Origin: Ostrinia nubilalis
Lineage: Eukaryota; Arthropoda; Insecta; Lepidoptera; Crambidae
Length of the DNA stretch: 64,000 nt
Direction: 5' to 3'
Assembly: GCF_963855985.1 (NCBI RefSeq)
Contig: NC_087092.1
Span: 5,890,001 to 5,954,000, forward strand
The notes under the pieces were generated by a model. That model was not told the origin of the DNA and searched no databases. It saw nothing but the letters and a program-made list of their open reading frames with translations. How positions within the stretch are numbered: position 1 is the first letter of the stretch; each line of letters opens with the position of its first letter. Shown in pieces: positions 1-12,415 of this stretch. Both the position numbers and the translations under genes were made by a program.

Positions 1-600
1 CGAATGACTCTAGCGATGTGCCGAGTACGGCTTGACTCGAGTCAGACTCGATCCCTGCTTTGGGCTAGGCTAATCAAATATTAATTTATTCTGATTCGAA
101 TACGCCGGACTATAACTGCCAAGATCACTCATTACGCTAATTGCTGCGGCATTAGCGATGTGCCGAGTTCGGCTTGACTCGAGTCAGACTCAATCCTTGC
201 TTTGGACTCGCCTACGATTCTCTTTTTTTTTTTCGAGTACGCCGGACTCAATTCTGGTATTCGCATTTTTGAGTCAGGAAGAATCGATTTTGTACTCGCT
301 TGATCTTATTTCTGGTTCTTAGATTATATTTTGTGTAGTTTATACGAGTTTGTGTAAGCTGTTTGAAGTTTACTCATTTTCGATACTCGGTACTAATTTA
401 TATTCGTTACGGACTCGGAGATCTGTACTCGAATTTCCATACTGCCTTAGTCTTTTTTCGAGTCAAGACTTCGAAAATAATTCGAACACCAAACATTTGA
501 ACTCGAGTACCTATTGCATGAGTTCGAATAGCGCTCGATTCTGCGTATGTATCAATAATAATAAACCGACTCTAGTCGACTCGAAATAATTTTATGTGCA
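1..600. other. Segment dense in TCGAG/ACTCGA motifs
   Basis: The first 600 bases contain many copies of ACTCGA, TCGAGT and the palindrome GACTCGAGTC, for example near 35, 175, 232, 427, 457, 500 and 575, well above what the AT-rich neighbourhood shows. There is no convincing reading frame; the 79-codon open frame at 350-589 has the composition of random translation. The segment is cut by the left window edge, so its true extent is unknown. It may be a decayed satellite or part of a larger repeat. Confidence 0.45.
11..250. repeat. Two diverged tandem units of about 140 bp
   Basis: The run starting TAGCGATGTGCCGAGT at 11 recurs at 153, and the run TTCGARTACGCCGGAC at 95 recurs at 232. The offsets are about 142 and 137 bp, so the whole unit is duplicated with small indels. 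An earlier unit may lie before the window start. Confidence 0.7.
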
Positions 601-3600
601 GTTTTCAACATCGATTTGGCCCATCACTATCGGTATTATCCTAATTGCAGAATAGTTTAGTTATTAGTTGTGGAAGCGAATACAAGATGGATAAGTTTGC
701 GTGAGAACGCCTGTATACTGTATAAAATATAAACTCGCGTGGCTAGTCCTAAAAAGTTGATATTATGTTATTAAGCCTGGTAACGAGATCGACACGCGAA
801 GCAAAATATTATACGGGGTTTTACTTTTATACGAAAATCAATACAGATACGCGTAAAGGCAAGATATTTTTTTAAGGATTTTTATTAAAGTTTTATTTAG
901 TTGAGCAAACATTTTAATCCATTTTTTATTAAAAAATAAGTGGTTGAATGTAAAATTGAACAATACCAAAACAAAAATAAAGTCAATTATTGTTGCTAGC
1001 AATTATATATTTTACTGGTAACCCATTCTGAAAGCACGGGAATATTACCGTGCTGAAAGTTTCCAGCATCGATGATTGGACGACGGCATTGTTGAAGTTG
1101 AAATCCAGACAAACAGATTCATAAGAATAAAATAAGTTCTCTTTTTTTTGGTGCATTTGTAGCAAGTACCTAATCTAATGCTATAGGTACATGAAGGTTT
1201 ATTCATCATTAGGTAGGTACCCACTAAGGAACTGAGAAGGTTCAGAAAGGTTGATTTTATTAATTTTAAAATTATTTTACTGGGAAAAGCTCTTTAATTT
1301 TTACTATTTTCTTCATATTTTTCAGGTTTTGTCATTTATTTTCCCGTGGACTTTTGAGTTTTAATAGGAGAAAGCAGTTTATTGATCCTAGCTAATTTAA
1401 AGATTAACGGTCATCTTTATGAAGTTACCCTATTAAAGTGAAAAAGGTTCAATTAAAATAGAAAAGAATCTCATTCAAATCTAATTAATTACAAAATCAA
1501 CACTGACGTAAAAATCTAATTTAAAAAAGAATCTTACCTGAAATCGGTAGGTTAACTAAATTCATTTATTTGTCTGTGTTTATATTATCCGATTGTGCTT
1601 TATATATTATTTTAATTGGCATTGTTACCATTATAATTAAAGTAAATAAATAAATAAAACATAAACGTGATAGGTATGCCCGTACTATGCCAATCGAACA
1701 ATTGGCTTTGTTTTATAATAGTAATTATTTTAATTAACACTAATGAAATTGGTGTATTATTTTAGTTATCGAAATAAAATATCATAATAATTTTAAGGTT
1801 AAGCAATTCAACCTTCATATTAGGTATCTTTCAAATAGGGATGAATTTAAATAAATACTGTTTTAAAAAATTCCAATTTCCTTTTATTTTTGTATTTGGT
1901 GACAGTTTGAGTTGAGCAGCAGTGTTTATTAAATTGTACATTAAAATTCATTTGAGTAGCCAAGTAGTCATGAATGTTAAGTAAATTAAAACAGTTAAAT
2001 GAAAAAAATAACTTCATTTATTCTTTTGGCATGGACTGCATGGAAATAAAAAATACAGCTGAATGATAAATGTTGCGAAAATTATACCAGATTCGGATAT
2101 GACTGAGATAAAAATTTTATGTGCTATTTTGTGGTAATTACTCGTAAGAAACCAGATTTATGTACCTACCTATATGAAATAATAATTTTATGTGCAGTTG
2201 AGAACTTGAGATTAAATAAGAAATCCCAAATGGTATCATCACGTGACGCTCGCGTCGTATTTCGGCGGTTTTTGCCGCGTTTCGCTCATTAGCGTAATGG
2301 CGACGGCGCGCGCGCACCGTTAGAGCCGGTCGTTCACCCGCGGACAAATCACTGCACAGATTTTGTTGACTGACTATGTTTAGGGCTGGTTCTTGGGGAA
2401 ATGCCATCAACTTTTTGCGTGCACTTTTTTATTCAAAAACCGGTCTCTTGATTGCGATTGATCTATCGAGTCAGACGATAATCTACATGGTATTTCTATT
2501 TCTGTCACTGTATTTCTATTCCTATCATCTAGCAGCTAGTCACTACACTTTTGCAAATTATGCTTCCTGTATACAATATTATTTGTTTATGTTTCCCATA
2601 ATCCTGCTATGATTACCTCCTCCTTCGTGATGTGGTGGTAATAATTAAGACTGTCGATCCAGTGGGGTAATTCAAATGCATTTGTCGAGAGTAGAAATCG
2701 TCTGTCAAATAATTTTCTAGTAATCAATTTTGAACTGATTATCAAGGTAATACAGTTGAAAATTGAATATCAAAGCCAGACGACGCCTAATGTCATTCAG
2801 CCGATGGTAGATGCCAAATTTCCAATATCGCGTACGAAGACGGAGAACTTTGTCAATATAGTGGTACATAAGGGTCATAATTAGTGGATGCCGACGATTT
2901 TCGCGCTGTCATCTCAACGACCAGGGGTTCGACTTCCAGGTCATTAACAATCAATTTATACAACTGTTCAAAGTAGGTATATTTAAGCGACGAGGCTCAT
3001 AATATCCTGATCTGAGAAGAAATATGATTCTGAACTGATGATGATGAACTTCGGAGGACAAATCAAGAATCAGACTGAGTCATGGCATCACATGCATGGC
3101 CGTTCTTAGAGTCTAACACCAGGGCCGTAAGATAAATTATATTGATACTCACGTTAGAAGAAGAACTGTATAGTTAATCTTCTACCATCATATAAATAAT
3201 AATCAAGTATTCTTGATTTTTTTTAAAATTCTAGTTTAAATCCTTATCAGAAATCAGTCTTTTATCAACCCTAACATACTTTTAATCATATCCGCAGACT
3301 TAGCAGCCAACTCAAAACTTCCGAACTCGTTATAAAAACGATTATACAACCTCAAAGAGAGTTTTATAAAAAAAATCGCTACCCAAACTGCAGAATGCTC
3401 GGAAAATGAGACCCCCATTATTCGTATCAGCTACCGGATGGCTCAGCACAAAAGGGGAGGGGAGTTTTTGTTTTTCTTTGCTGGTAAATCCGTCTGCAAC
3501 TTTATTAGGGGATCAAGTGAAGGCTTTTGTTCACTGAAAACAGGACCAAGCTTTTTTTGACGCGTAGGTTTTTTTTATAGCGACGTCTTCTTGGGTTTTA

Positions 3601-4440
3601 GTTGTGATTTACATAATACATGATTTTATATGTTTACTATAAGAATTAGTTTCTTATAATTTCACGAAATGTTCAATCTCCTTTTCTTTTTAATATACTT
3701 ATTTTTTCATACACCTTAATGTTATTTTTAATAAATAATATACCTCTAGCTGATCCAGCAAAACGTTGATTTACACCTAGGGGTATGGACAATACGTCTT
3801 ATTTTCGAATATATGCACATTTCATAAGAATCGGTCAAGCCGTTTCGGAGAAGTTTTGTAACAAATACTGACAATATTTCTGTAAAGTTTTAATAAAACT
3901 CAGCGTAAGAGCGTAGGTAATAAATATCCATCTATCATTTTCACAAACTATCACTTTTATTTAGTAGAATTCAGCAATCAACTAGGTAATATTTCAAATT
4001 TTATCAGGCACATTATACTCGTAATTGGAATTACTAATTGTTTTTGATTTATGCAATTATTCTGTTGATGTGAAGTAGCATCGGTTAATCATTTTATTCT
4101 ATAAATTATTTATTTCGAGAAAAACAGCATTTTACATAAATTAATCATTTAGAAATGAATCTAAAAACAAGTCAGCTAAATAAGAAATTTTGCTACATTC
4201 GTGTTTCTTAAATAACTTCATATTTTTATAAGAATGAATAAAGACAACAACGTTCATAATTTTCTTTCTTTATTTATTTACGTAGCATTAATTTGATGTG
4301 TGTTGTATTGCGTGTTTGTGTAGCTTTATTTTACAACTAAAATAAATTCTTTTAAAATTAAATAATTACATTTCTATAATCAAATTAATGTATCTCTTTC
4401 AGTTGAAATTTAACCATTTTCCGAAACATAAACCAATCAC
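601..4440. other. No gene seen; AT-rich, one GC-rich island
   Basis: No coding region is supported here. The only compositional break is a CpG-rich block at about 2235-2390 containing GGCGACGGCGCGCGCGCACC, which could be a promoter or untranslated exon. Short open frames across it on both strands look like by-products of CpG content. Confidence 0.4.
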
Positions 4441-4443
4441 TTA

Positions 4444-4561
4444 CGCTGAGTTGCACCACCTAACTTTAACGGTAACTTTAACGATAACCGGTGTTTTTTG
4501 AATGGAGTTTGACAGATTTTTAATATTTGTTAAAGTTAAAGTAAGATGGTGCAACTCAGCC
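4444..4561. mobile_element. 118-bp MITE, TTA target duplication (family A, copy 1)
   Basis: The ends form a terminal inverted repeat: CGCTGAGTTGCACCACCTAA at the left and its diverged reverse complement GATGGTGCAACTCAGCC at the right. TTA flanks both sides (4441-4443 and 4562-4564). A second copy of the same length lies at 29818-29935 with its own 3-bp duplication. A 3-bp TWA target is characteristic of PIF/Harbinger-type (Tourist-like) MITEs. There is no coding capacity. Confidence 0.85.
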
Positions 4562-4564
4562 TTA

Positions 4565-6761
4565 CTGTTGGTTTCCCAATAATATCGTTTCACTGTTCTC
4601 GATTAGCCAGACATTTTAAACGGATAATTTAGATTAAAGCCAAAGAAAATAAGTTAATAAAAGAGTATAACTTTTTTTTAAAACACAGACTTGACGAGCA
4701 CGGAACTCGAGCATTGGAACTCTTTTGTCTGAAAAGACGCAATGGTCTACTTTTCTAACAGTAATTATTGTCTATGCCCTCAAAGGCTTAAGTACCGCAC
4801 CATAAACATAAATACTGGCCATTTTTTACCAAAACGATTACAGCAGCCATATTCAATTACGAAATAAGAGATTACAAAGGTCCAAATTACGTCCATCTTG
4901 ACATGTGAGACTCGCATTAGACTGACGTTGACGAATCATCGGGAATCATCATTGCGGTAACCCTAGTAATCAGGGCTGTCACAGATTTGATGATGAATCG
5001 ATTGTGCTTTGGAACAGAGATAATTAGGTATTACATTTTAAACTTTCGCGTTCCATTAATCCAATTAATTGCGTTAAGAGTTAAGACCCGTGTTTATCTC
5101 GATTTAAATAATTGTGCGACTTCTCTGACTCTTTTGTTTTTCAAGACAATAGATTTTATTTTTGTGGAATAATATACGGGGAATGTAAAAACTGTTATTG
5201 TAAAAGCATTAAAGCTTTTCCATGGATAAAACTACAAAAATTCTAAATTTCTAGCCTAGGTTACAGGTTAGTTTACCACTTTTATTACTGTTTCTAATTT
5301 AAGGTTATTTGAATGGCTTTTATAGTAGTAACTCAAATTATTATGGATAAAGATGTCATTTATAAATAATCCATGTCATAATTTCCCCATTTACTTGTCT
5401 TTTAAGTTTCCCTTGATATTACTTTCCCAACAAATTCCTTTCCTTTTTAACGAAATCCTATAACAAATGTATCATAATTTTAAATAAAATCCTTTTCAAA
5501 ATCTTGCAGATCCCAACAAATCTGGTAACCCTGATATAATGGAGCAATAGTTTTATAGCGCGGTCAATGCCCGTCACGCCACGACCGCACTAATGCAGAC
5601 CCAACTGCCTACTTCTACAACCACTTTACACAGACCTATAGCTGTCACCCTGTTTCCTCATCTACCACTCAATTGGCACTAAGCCAGCGGGGCAGGGAAG
5701 GTCAGCTTGAGCTGGTCACCGACCAGTTTAGCCAGAGCTCCCGCATCCACATCATGCTCCCTTCGGGTATCTGAATTTAAAGGTCTGAAGAGGGGTAAAG
5801 AAGGTCAAGATAAACTGGTCAGTGACTGCATTCGCGAGTATTGCGCGCTCGTGGCTTTTCATTCGGTTTGATGCTGCTGGGAAAGCGAATGAAGTGTTAA
5901 ATTACGCACCTAATTTCGTGTGAAAGCTTGATAATCATATGATATGAAGTAAATTAATTTATTCATAGATTGGAACGTATTTTACGATGATTAGATTCGT
6001 CATAGAAAACGCTGATCATTTTTGTTGGAGATTTGCCTTTTCTATGCTATCTTTTTATTACATTGACAGTAGCATTGAGCTTAGAAATAAACCAGAATCT
6101 ATTTCTTTCAATTGCTTTTGGAATTTAGGCAAACAAACAATTAATTGCTGTTAGGGATAAAAAAATAGTTTAGCTATCTATTATGAAAATCACACCATTT
6201 AATAGTAGCTGAGACCTGCACTATTTGTCTTCATCATCATCATCACCATCGTCATTTGGTCTCCACTGCAGGAGTACCTCTCTAATTTACTAGAATAATG
6301 AAGGATTTAGCCTACACTCCTCGCACTGGCCAGACTACTGCTTGAAAAATGTAATACAAAAACAATCTAAACAAAATAAATCAATTACTCCCGCCCTACA
6401 TACTCGTAATGCTTCTTTTCTAAATCTAAACCAATAACTTCCTTTGCTCCATAGTCCAAGGCATTCAATAGTTAATGGGCGCGGGCCCCTCCATTAGGCG
6501 GCAATTTGCCGCATTCCTGGCCATTCCCGGTATTCCCGGTCGTCCCGTGTCCCCAATTTGCTACAATCTTGTCCCTCGATTGATTCCTCAACATCGCCAA
6601 CGAATTTGTGATAGAATGCGCGGATATTGAAATGTTAGAGCTTGTAATAGAAATGGGAGATTAGAATTCTTAGCATTTTTTAAACATTGCTCACAACATT
6701 TATTTGTGTTGACACATTTACTTGCAAATGTGAAATAATCATCATTATCAGCTCTTTTAAA
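4565..6761. other. No gene seen
   Basis: AT-rich sequence without a supportable gene. A short ATCATCATCACCATCGTC run at about 6235-6255 followed by a CCACTGCAG stretch is reminiscent of an RTE LINE tail on the minus strand, but too little remains to call it. Confidence 0.35.
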
Positions 6762-6930
6762 GTACAAGTCCAAGATGGACTGCAGATGGCAGACTGCAAC
6801 CGCAAACTGCAAACCTCTATGAAATCTGCAGCGCGGCGCGCGCCGCATCTGCAAGCCGCAATGGGAATTTCATAGAGATTTGCTGTTTGCGGTTGCAGTA
6901 TGCGGTCTGCAGTCCATGTTGGACTTGTAC
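6762..6930. mobile_element. 169-bp foldback element with 65-bp inverted arms
   Basis: The left arm starts GTACAAGTCCAAGATGGACT at 6762 and the right arm ends with its near reverse complement at 6930. The arms match over about 65 bp with roughly eight mismatches. The centre is itself palindromic and very GC-rich (GCGCGGCGCGCGCCGC). I could not define a clean target duplication. The two open frames across it in opposite directions exist only because of the inverted repeat. Confidence 0.7.
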
Positions 6931-7169
6931 CTTTAGTCTTAATGCAGCTGCTTCGTGGTTCCAGACTTCCAGTAGAATAGGACCACTCCCAGTACTGCTT
7001 TTCTCGTGGCTTTCGTAAAAGATCTCATGAACCCGTCCCGGCCATCGTGGACAGTATAGATAGGCCACTACCTTTATTTGATCAGGTAAATGATTAATAA
7101 CACTTCCAATTTTTGCGGGGGGTAAATATACGTTATAGTAGTAACTCTACATTTCGATCTCAATCTCCT

Positions 7170-7320
7170 ACACCTTTCATTTTTCTAGCAGACTCCTATG
7201 GCAGCTTTCTTCATTCTTTACACCACACCACAGAGCTCTACCCATTATTATGTACCACCTGAATTTTACATTTACCTATGTTTTACAAATAAATGATTTG
7301 ATTTGATTTGATTTGATTTG
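7170..7320 (+). mobile_element. 3' end of a non-LTR retrotransposon with (ATTTG)n tail
   Basis: The stretch ends with AATAAATG followed by five ATTTG units, a poly(A)-signal-plus-simple-tail ending seen on lepidopteran LINE copies. The coding part is missing (5'-truncated), so the clade is not assigned and the left limit is approximate. Confidence 0.5.
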
Positions 7321-8173
7321 CTGAACCAGGGTAATGATAGAAGAAGAGGAGCGTAATTCATGATTTAACTTAGTCGGATGGATGATCTGGTTTAAAAACA
7401 ATTACCGGCAGAAATAAGATTGAGGAAGTGTTGAAGAAAGCTGTCAAAATTGTTTTATAACCGATTGTAGTTACGGGAGGCGACTATCGCTGAATCGATA
7501 TCTATATTTTATTTAGCGGTAAATATCAACTGAGATAGTGAAACCCATCATTCGTACACGGTGAAGCAACTGAATGGGGAAGTTTCATAAGGCATAGCAT
7601 CTTCTTTAGAAAGTTCATAGCGCCCGTATTATCAACACGAAGCTCAAACTTGGTTCAAACTCAAGAATAGTTTCTAGCCTAGTGATTGCTTGAATCAAAG
7701 TACCTATTCAAATACAATTATACATTTTACAGGTTTGAATCTGTTTCTAAGCAATGAATCTGAATGACGTCGAATGAATAAGAATTATTCGATCAGAAAG
7801 GAGGAAATTATCCATCTATTACTCGTATTCTTAGATAGAGCAGCAGTCATTGATCTACCATATCTATCATTTTCTATCAGAAAAAAATTGATTTTTTATT
7901 AATCAGTAATTTTTTTGCATTACAACATTCCCGTGCGAGAAACACACCGTTAGACAACTTATTAGCGAGCAATAATTAAAACATTTCCCAGAACAGATGA
8001 CAATAAAACCTATGTTTGAAAACCCCAACAAAAACCAATTAAGCCGTCAAAAAGCAGTCAACAAGCTCTTTGAGTCGACGACACATAAAAACGTGTGTTT
8101 AATAAATATGTTTCTCATCACAAATCATAGAGACTTCTAACAGCGATTTAAGGCCAGCTACACACAGTTTTCA

Positions 8174-8204
8174 TCCTTTTATCTCTACCAGCGAGATAAA
8201 AGGA
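8174..8204. repeat. 12-bp perfect hairpin
   Basis: TCCTTTTATCTC (8174-8185) and its exact reverse complement (8193-8204) are separated by 7 nt. It lies just upstream of the MITE at 8220. Confidence 0.6.
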
Positions 8205-8219
8205 ATAGTGATAACATTA

Positions 8220-8403
8220 GAGTAGGCGCACACCGTTGGTGTTTAGTTGGCCGATAGTTGTGCCCGATTTTAAATTGTTTGAAGAATCGGCCAAATCGAA
8301 TCGGCGTAGTGTGCGCACTCCCATACATGCCCATATTGCCCATACTGATCAACTGCCCGACTAAACTATCGGCCGACGAAAAATCAACGGTGTACGCCTA
8401 CTC
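8220..8403. mobile_element. 184-bp MITE, TTA target duplication (family B)
   Basis: Terminal inverted repeats begin GAGTAGGCGCACACCGTTG at the left, mirrored by CAACGGTGTACGCCTACTC at the right. A second inner pair around TCGGCCGATAG is also inverted. TTA lies on both sides (8217-8219, 8404-8406), consistent with a PIF/Harbinger-type element. The 64-codon frame at 8258-8452 crosses the end and is not a gene. Confidence 0.8.
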
Positions 8404-8406
8404 TTA

Positions 8407-10928
8407 TAGGGATAGAGCGCGTGAGACTCTTGGTAAACATAATAATGACTAGTAATCATAGTAAATAAATAATTCAAAAGAAATGTTCATTCTGATGGGA
8501 TACCTTTTCATAAAAAACTATAAATAAAGATTGGCAAGATGGAATGGAACCTCACAAGAATCACGATAACAAAAGCAAAACATGAAGAACATAAAAAAGA
8601 AAGAAAACCAACTGTATTCCGCCATGTACGCAACAAAACGCGTCACATTGAAGTCAATTTAAAAGTATGTACATCTAATGCCAAAATCTCAAAGCTTTAA
8701 AATATGCTTTAAAATACCATGTGTCCTTGTATTTCGGTCGAAAGTCTTAAGCGCAGTCAAAAACAACGTCAGATGCGTATGTTATGAAAACAATATTATC
8801 AAGTGCTTATTCCAACCGATAAATCATGTCACACAAATGCTGTACCAAATCAACCGACAACAAATCCTATTACAATTCCAATAAAAGTCGGTGTTGTGTT
8901 CCCGGCCTAAGCGCTGTCACAACAAAAATAAAGGCGCCTGCAGACTAGCGCGCATAAAGGGGCTTATAGACAGGAAGAGCTCGCCGCTCGGCCTTAATGG
9001 ATTTATTTAGATGTCATTTTTTATGTGGGCGGGGGCTCGGTCGGTGAGACGCCTGGCTCACGATAGTGTGGACATACCTTTATAAATATTCGTTTCGTAA
9101 TTTTAATATGCGAACATGATCTAATTTGCCTCTGGGAAACGAGAGAGGGCTCCGATCCTGCGTGATTAAATGTCCTGATGACAATGATGATGATGAACTT
9201 ATGACTGTTCCAATTATTTAAGCATCACAAAAGTAGTGACGTCTCGGTAAAACGTGACCATTCCCACCTCTCATTCCCACCACTGCAGCTCCTGTGTAGC
9301 CAGGATCTACAGCTTGACCGCCATAAAAACCCAACCAATGAAGGTCAAGTTTATCCCGGGGGAAAGTTAAACTGTAATTGGACCCGCAACGAAATTAATC
9401 AGAAGAACATAGGAGGAGTTTGAAATTAAGGTTCGACTTCCCTCCATTGCAAAGCGGATGACAGGTGACAAAAAAAGATTTTAATAACCTTTTTAATGAC
9501 GTCGCGGTAGTGGTTAGTAGATAGGTAGTCTTGATTCGATCGGGGTTTACCCGGACTTAATTGAAAAATCACTGAAAATTCACCAAAATGGGAGCACACC
9601 CACTTTGGTTAATAAGACGTGCCAAGATAAAATCATGATGATTAATGAAGTCACGGCAGACGCCAGCTGTTCCAGCATATAGAAATTGGTCATTATAAAT
9701 CACACATGAAAAGTGCTTTTTCTCTGGAAAACTTTATTTTGGTAAAGTTAATATTGACACAAACTTTTTCATAATTCCTGTCTGTTTCCTGAAACACGAA
9801 TTGAGAAAAAATTAAATAATTCTTAAAGTAATCTTAAATTGTCACTGCTGCCATATCGCCATCATATCCATAGAAACTGTATAAAAACGTATACTCAGTG
9901 CTTTATCGAATCGTAGAAAATTCAAAATCTTTTATCTATCTTCAATACAAAAATATTTTTACTCAAAAAGCAAGTCGTATCCATACTATGACTTCCTTTA
10001 TAGATCGTAAGCCCTCCGTTATCCCTCGAACGCGTGTTCCATCTCAGTGAGCACTGCGTCTGAGTGCGTGCGCCGGCGCACACATGCATCCACTTTAATG
10101 CACTTCTCACCCACACATCTAAGACGTCCCTATCCGCATTGTGCATCGCTATGGTGTTAGGTAGTTTTGTGTGCGTGACCTGACATTGGTATTTTGATTG
10201 GTCATGCATTTTAGGTGTTTACGGCCGCACCGCGGCTTCTCCTGTGCGGGTACAATAAAGGCAATAATTTATACGACAGCCGCCGCCTGCGAGCCCTCGG
10301 AGGCTGTATTTCACGATCAGTGATAAGCAATCTACGCTGAGAAATGCTGGCCTCAAATATCATATTACGAGATCCGGGATTCGGTTAGTTGCAACTTGCA
10401 AGTTTGGTGTCTCTCCTTTTTGGTTTGGTCCCGTTAATCGCGGAGCAGTTTCTTATGGCACAGCTGGTGCATAAGTGCCATCATTTTAAAGTCAATATTT
10501 CAGCGTCTACATAAATTAACGTCGGCATCTGATCATGCGCTCGCGTTCGGACAATTAACCGCTTCTGCGTATTTATGCCGGCATCGAAGATGTAACTTGT
10601 ATCGTTCTTAATTTTTTGTATTATTTTTCTAGAAATATAGGTACAATTATTATAATCTGTGTCTCCTAAGTACTAATTAAGCTCCGTTCGATATTATTCT
10701 TGACATGCATCACATTTAAGAATTGAAGTAATACTACTTATCGGTAATTTTAAAGAGAGAGGTAATCCTTATAATTTATCCTTATTATTATCGACTAGGA
10801 TTACCTAGTCGATAATAAATTATATGTAGTTGTAGCTAACTCACGCTCCAAATTCATAATAGCTTACGTATTATAGGATTAATGAGAGGGTTCAAAGAAG
10901 ACTTCAGATAACACGCGCAATATTTCAG
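8407..10928. other. No gene seen; GC-rich island at 10020-10330
   Basis: No supportable coding sequence. The block 10020-10330 is CpG-rich in an AT-rich setting and could be a promoter or untranslated exon. A 15-bp perfect hairpin lies at 10785-10818. Confidence 0.35.
10785..10818. repeat. 15-bp perfect hairpin, 4-nt loop
   Basis: TTATTATCGACTAGG (10785-10799) is followed after ATTA by its exact reverse complement (10804-10818). The pairing resumes outward with the ATAATTTAT flank after a small indel, so the original palindrome may have been longer. Confidence 0.75.
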
Positions 10929-11333
10929 GTGCATCCGAATTTTGTACAACATCCTAATTTGAAAAAATCTTTAGAAATGATTCATCGCATGAATCCGAAG
11001 AAGAAGACCCAGGGCAAGAATGTAAAATGCTTGAATTACTATGACTTTAGCGTTATTAATCGGGGAGATCACTCTGTTGGTCGTAATATTCCAAACCTGG
11101 CCATAAACAAAATAAGAAGAAGAAGAAAAGAAAACGTTGGCGTCTGCGATGGACTCCCAAAAACAAGGTGTGCGTCGTCTGAAAACCTAACAGTATCCTC
11201 CGGTTTCATTAAAAAGGAGTTTCTTTCCCCAGTTGGGGAAGTCGTCCGTTGTCACCTTGGTAATCCAAAGGGTACTATAGGTTGCCATCTTCAGCCGTGT
11301 AAGAGTATTATAGATTTCCATTGTCAGCCGTGA
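10929..11333 (+). CDS. Unidentified 134-codon open frame, doubtful
   Basis: This is one of the longer open frames not explained by a recognised transposon. The predicted product is basic in its first half, with a KKK and an RRRR cluster. Its C-terminal third contains cysteine and histidine in a loose repeat (RCHLGNPKG, GCHLQPCKS, DFHCQP). I recognise no domain, and there is no signal peptide or membrane segment. No splice or promoter evidence supports it, and the surrounding DNA is ordinary AT-rich sequence. It could be the remnant of a transposon protein or a chance frame; I lean towards non-functional. Confidence 0.2.
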   Translation: MHPNFVQHPNLKKSLEMIHRMNPKKKTQGKNVKCLNYYDFSVINRGDHSVGRNIPNLAINKIRRRRKENVGVCDGLPKTRCASSENLTVSSGFIKKEFLSPVGEVVRCHLGNPKGTIGCHLQPCKSIIDFHCQP

Positions 11334-11818
11334 CTCTACAAGAACTTTGGCGAATTTCTTTTACTTCGGGATACTTTCTAATACATTCTTATGTTTGTGA
11401 CGCCGATAGATAGCAGAACGTAAGGTTTCTCAAAATCTTAATTCTTTGGCCTACCAGCAAAGGCTTTCATGATTTTCATCCTCTTTGGTTTGACCATTGA
11501 TGTCGAATCATCGCTAAATCGGCACGTTCGGAAAGGAAAGTCGATTAATAAACCCTGCAATTTCCTAACTCATTAGATTCTCATAGATTCATTGATATTA
11601 TAGCATTCATTGCAGTATATTTTATTATCTTTCCTTGTAAATTGTATCATTGAAAAAGATACTTCGCGTACTGCGTCATTCTTCATTTATACATCATGAA
11701 ACTGTGCCATAAAATACAAATTTTGTACAGTAAGCTTATGTAAGTATTTCTAAAATATCTTTCTATGTAGTAAGTTATCAAACAAATGTTATGCTTTCGT
11801 CTCTTAACTCAAGACTTA

Positions 11819-11872
11819 CGCCCGTATTCACAAACGATGCTTGCTTAAGTGAAGCAGCAAATCGAGACAATA
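11819..11872. mobile_element. Left part of a split 146-bp-type MITE (family C, copy 1)
   Basis: It begins CGCCCGTATTCACAAACGAT, the terminal inverted repeat of the intact copy at 29447-29592 in the opposite orientation, preceded by TTA. It stops at AGACAATA (11865-11872), which is repeated at 15920-15927 where the other part resumes. The two MITE parts therefore flank a retroposed insertion of about 4 kb. Confidence 0.85.
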
Positions 11873-11886
11873 ATAATAATAATAAT

Positions 11887-12245
11887 AACTTGACTTGGCC
11901 CACGAGGTGACCGCCATGTGGGATGTTGACTCGACGATCATTGTCCCGATAGTTGTCTCGGCAAACGGGCTAATAGCGAAGAGCTTCGACCAACATCTAA
12001 AGAAGCTCTCGCTAGATGGTTGGCTCAAGGGTCAGATTCAAAAGGCGGTGATCCTCAGCACGGCACGCATTGTCCGGAGGTTCCTCAGCCTGTGACCCTG
12101 ACCACCGGTAGTTTGGGCCTTGCTCCGCTGCCAGCGGGTTAACTATTTTTAAGATTTTTTTTTTTATAATGTATTTTTACTTTTTGATAATTACATTGTA
12201 AAAAGAAAAAATTAAAAATAAGAAAGAAAATTAATAAAGGAGATA
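11887..12245 (+). mobile_element. 5'-truncated LINE B: C-terminal end plus 3' UTR
   Basis: The frame from about 11889 to the TGA at 12093-12095 encodes the end of a non-LTR polyprotein, with the stretches MWDVDSTIIVPIVVSANGLI and QKAVILSTARIVRRFLSL. I recognise this as a common lepidopteran LINE C-terminus but do not assign a clade. An AT-rich 3' UTR follows, with an AATAAAGG signal and an (ATA)n tail. It sits inside the TAA-type tail of the oppositely oriented LINE A, so the two elements lie tail to tail. Nearly all of the enzyme is missing, so it is inactive. Confidence 0.7.
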
Positions 12246-12415
12246 ATAATAATAAATAGTCTTTATTTTCTCATCACAAACTAGAGGTGGGCGCCACGCC
12301 GGCGCGCCGCCGCCGCCGCGAAATTTTTCACGCCGCCGCCGCCGACGATCGGCTGTCGGCGCGCCGACTCCTATACTGCACTGACTATTTGTTTTTTTTT
12401 ACAAATGTTTGTACT

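Noticed and set aside
6588..7068. Overlapping frames on both strands around 6600-7070
   Set aside because: They share the same residues because of the 169-bp foldback element, not because of genes.
11895..12095. An independent small gene of 66 codons
   Set aside because: The residues are the C-terminus of a common lepidopteran LINE, and coding similarity continues upstream of the ATG.
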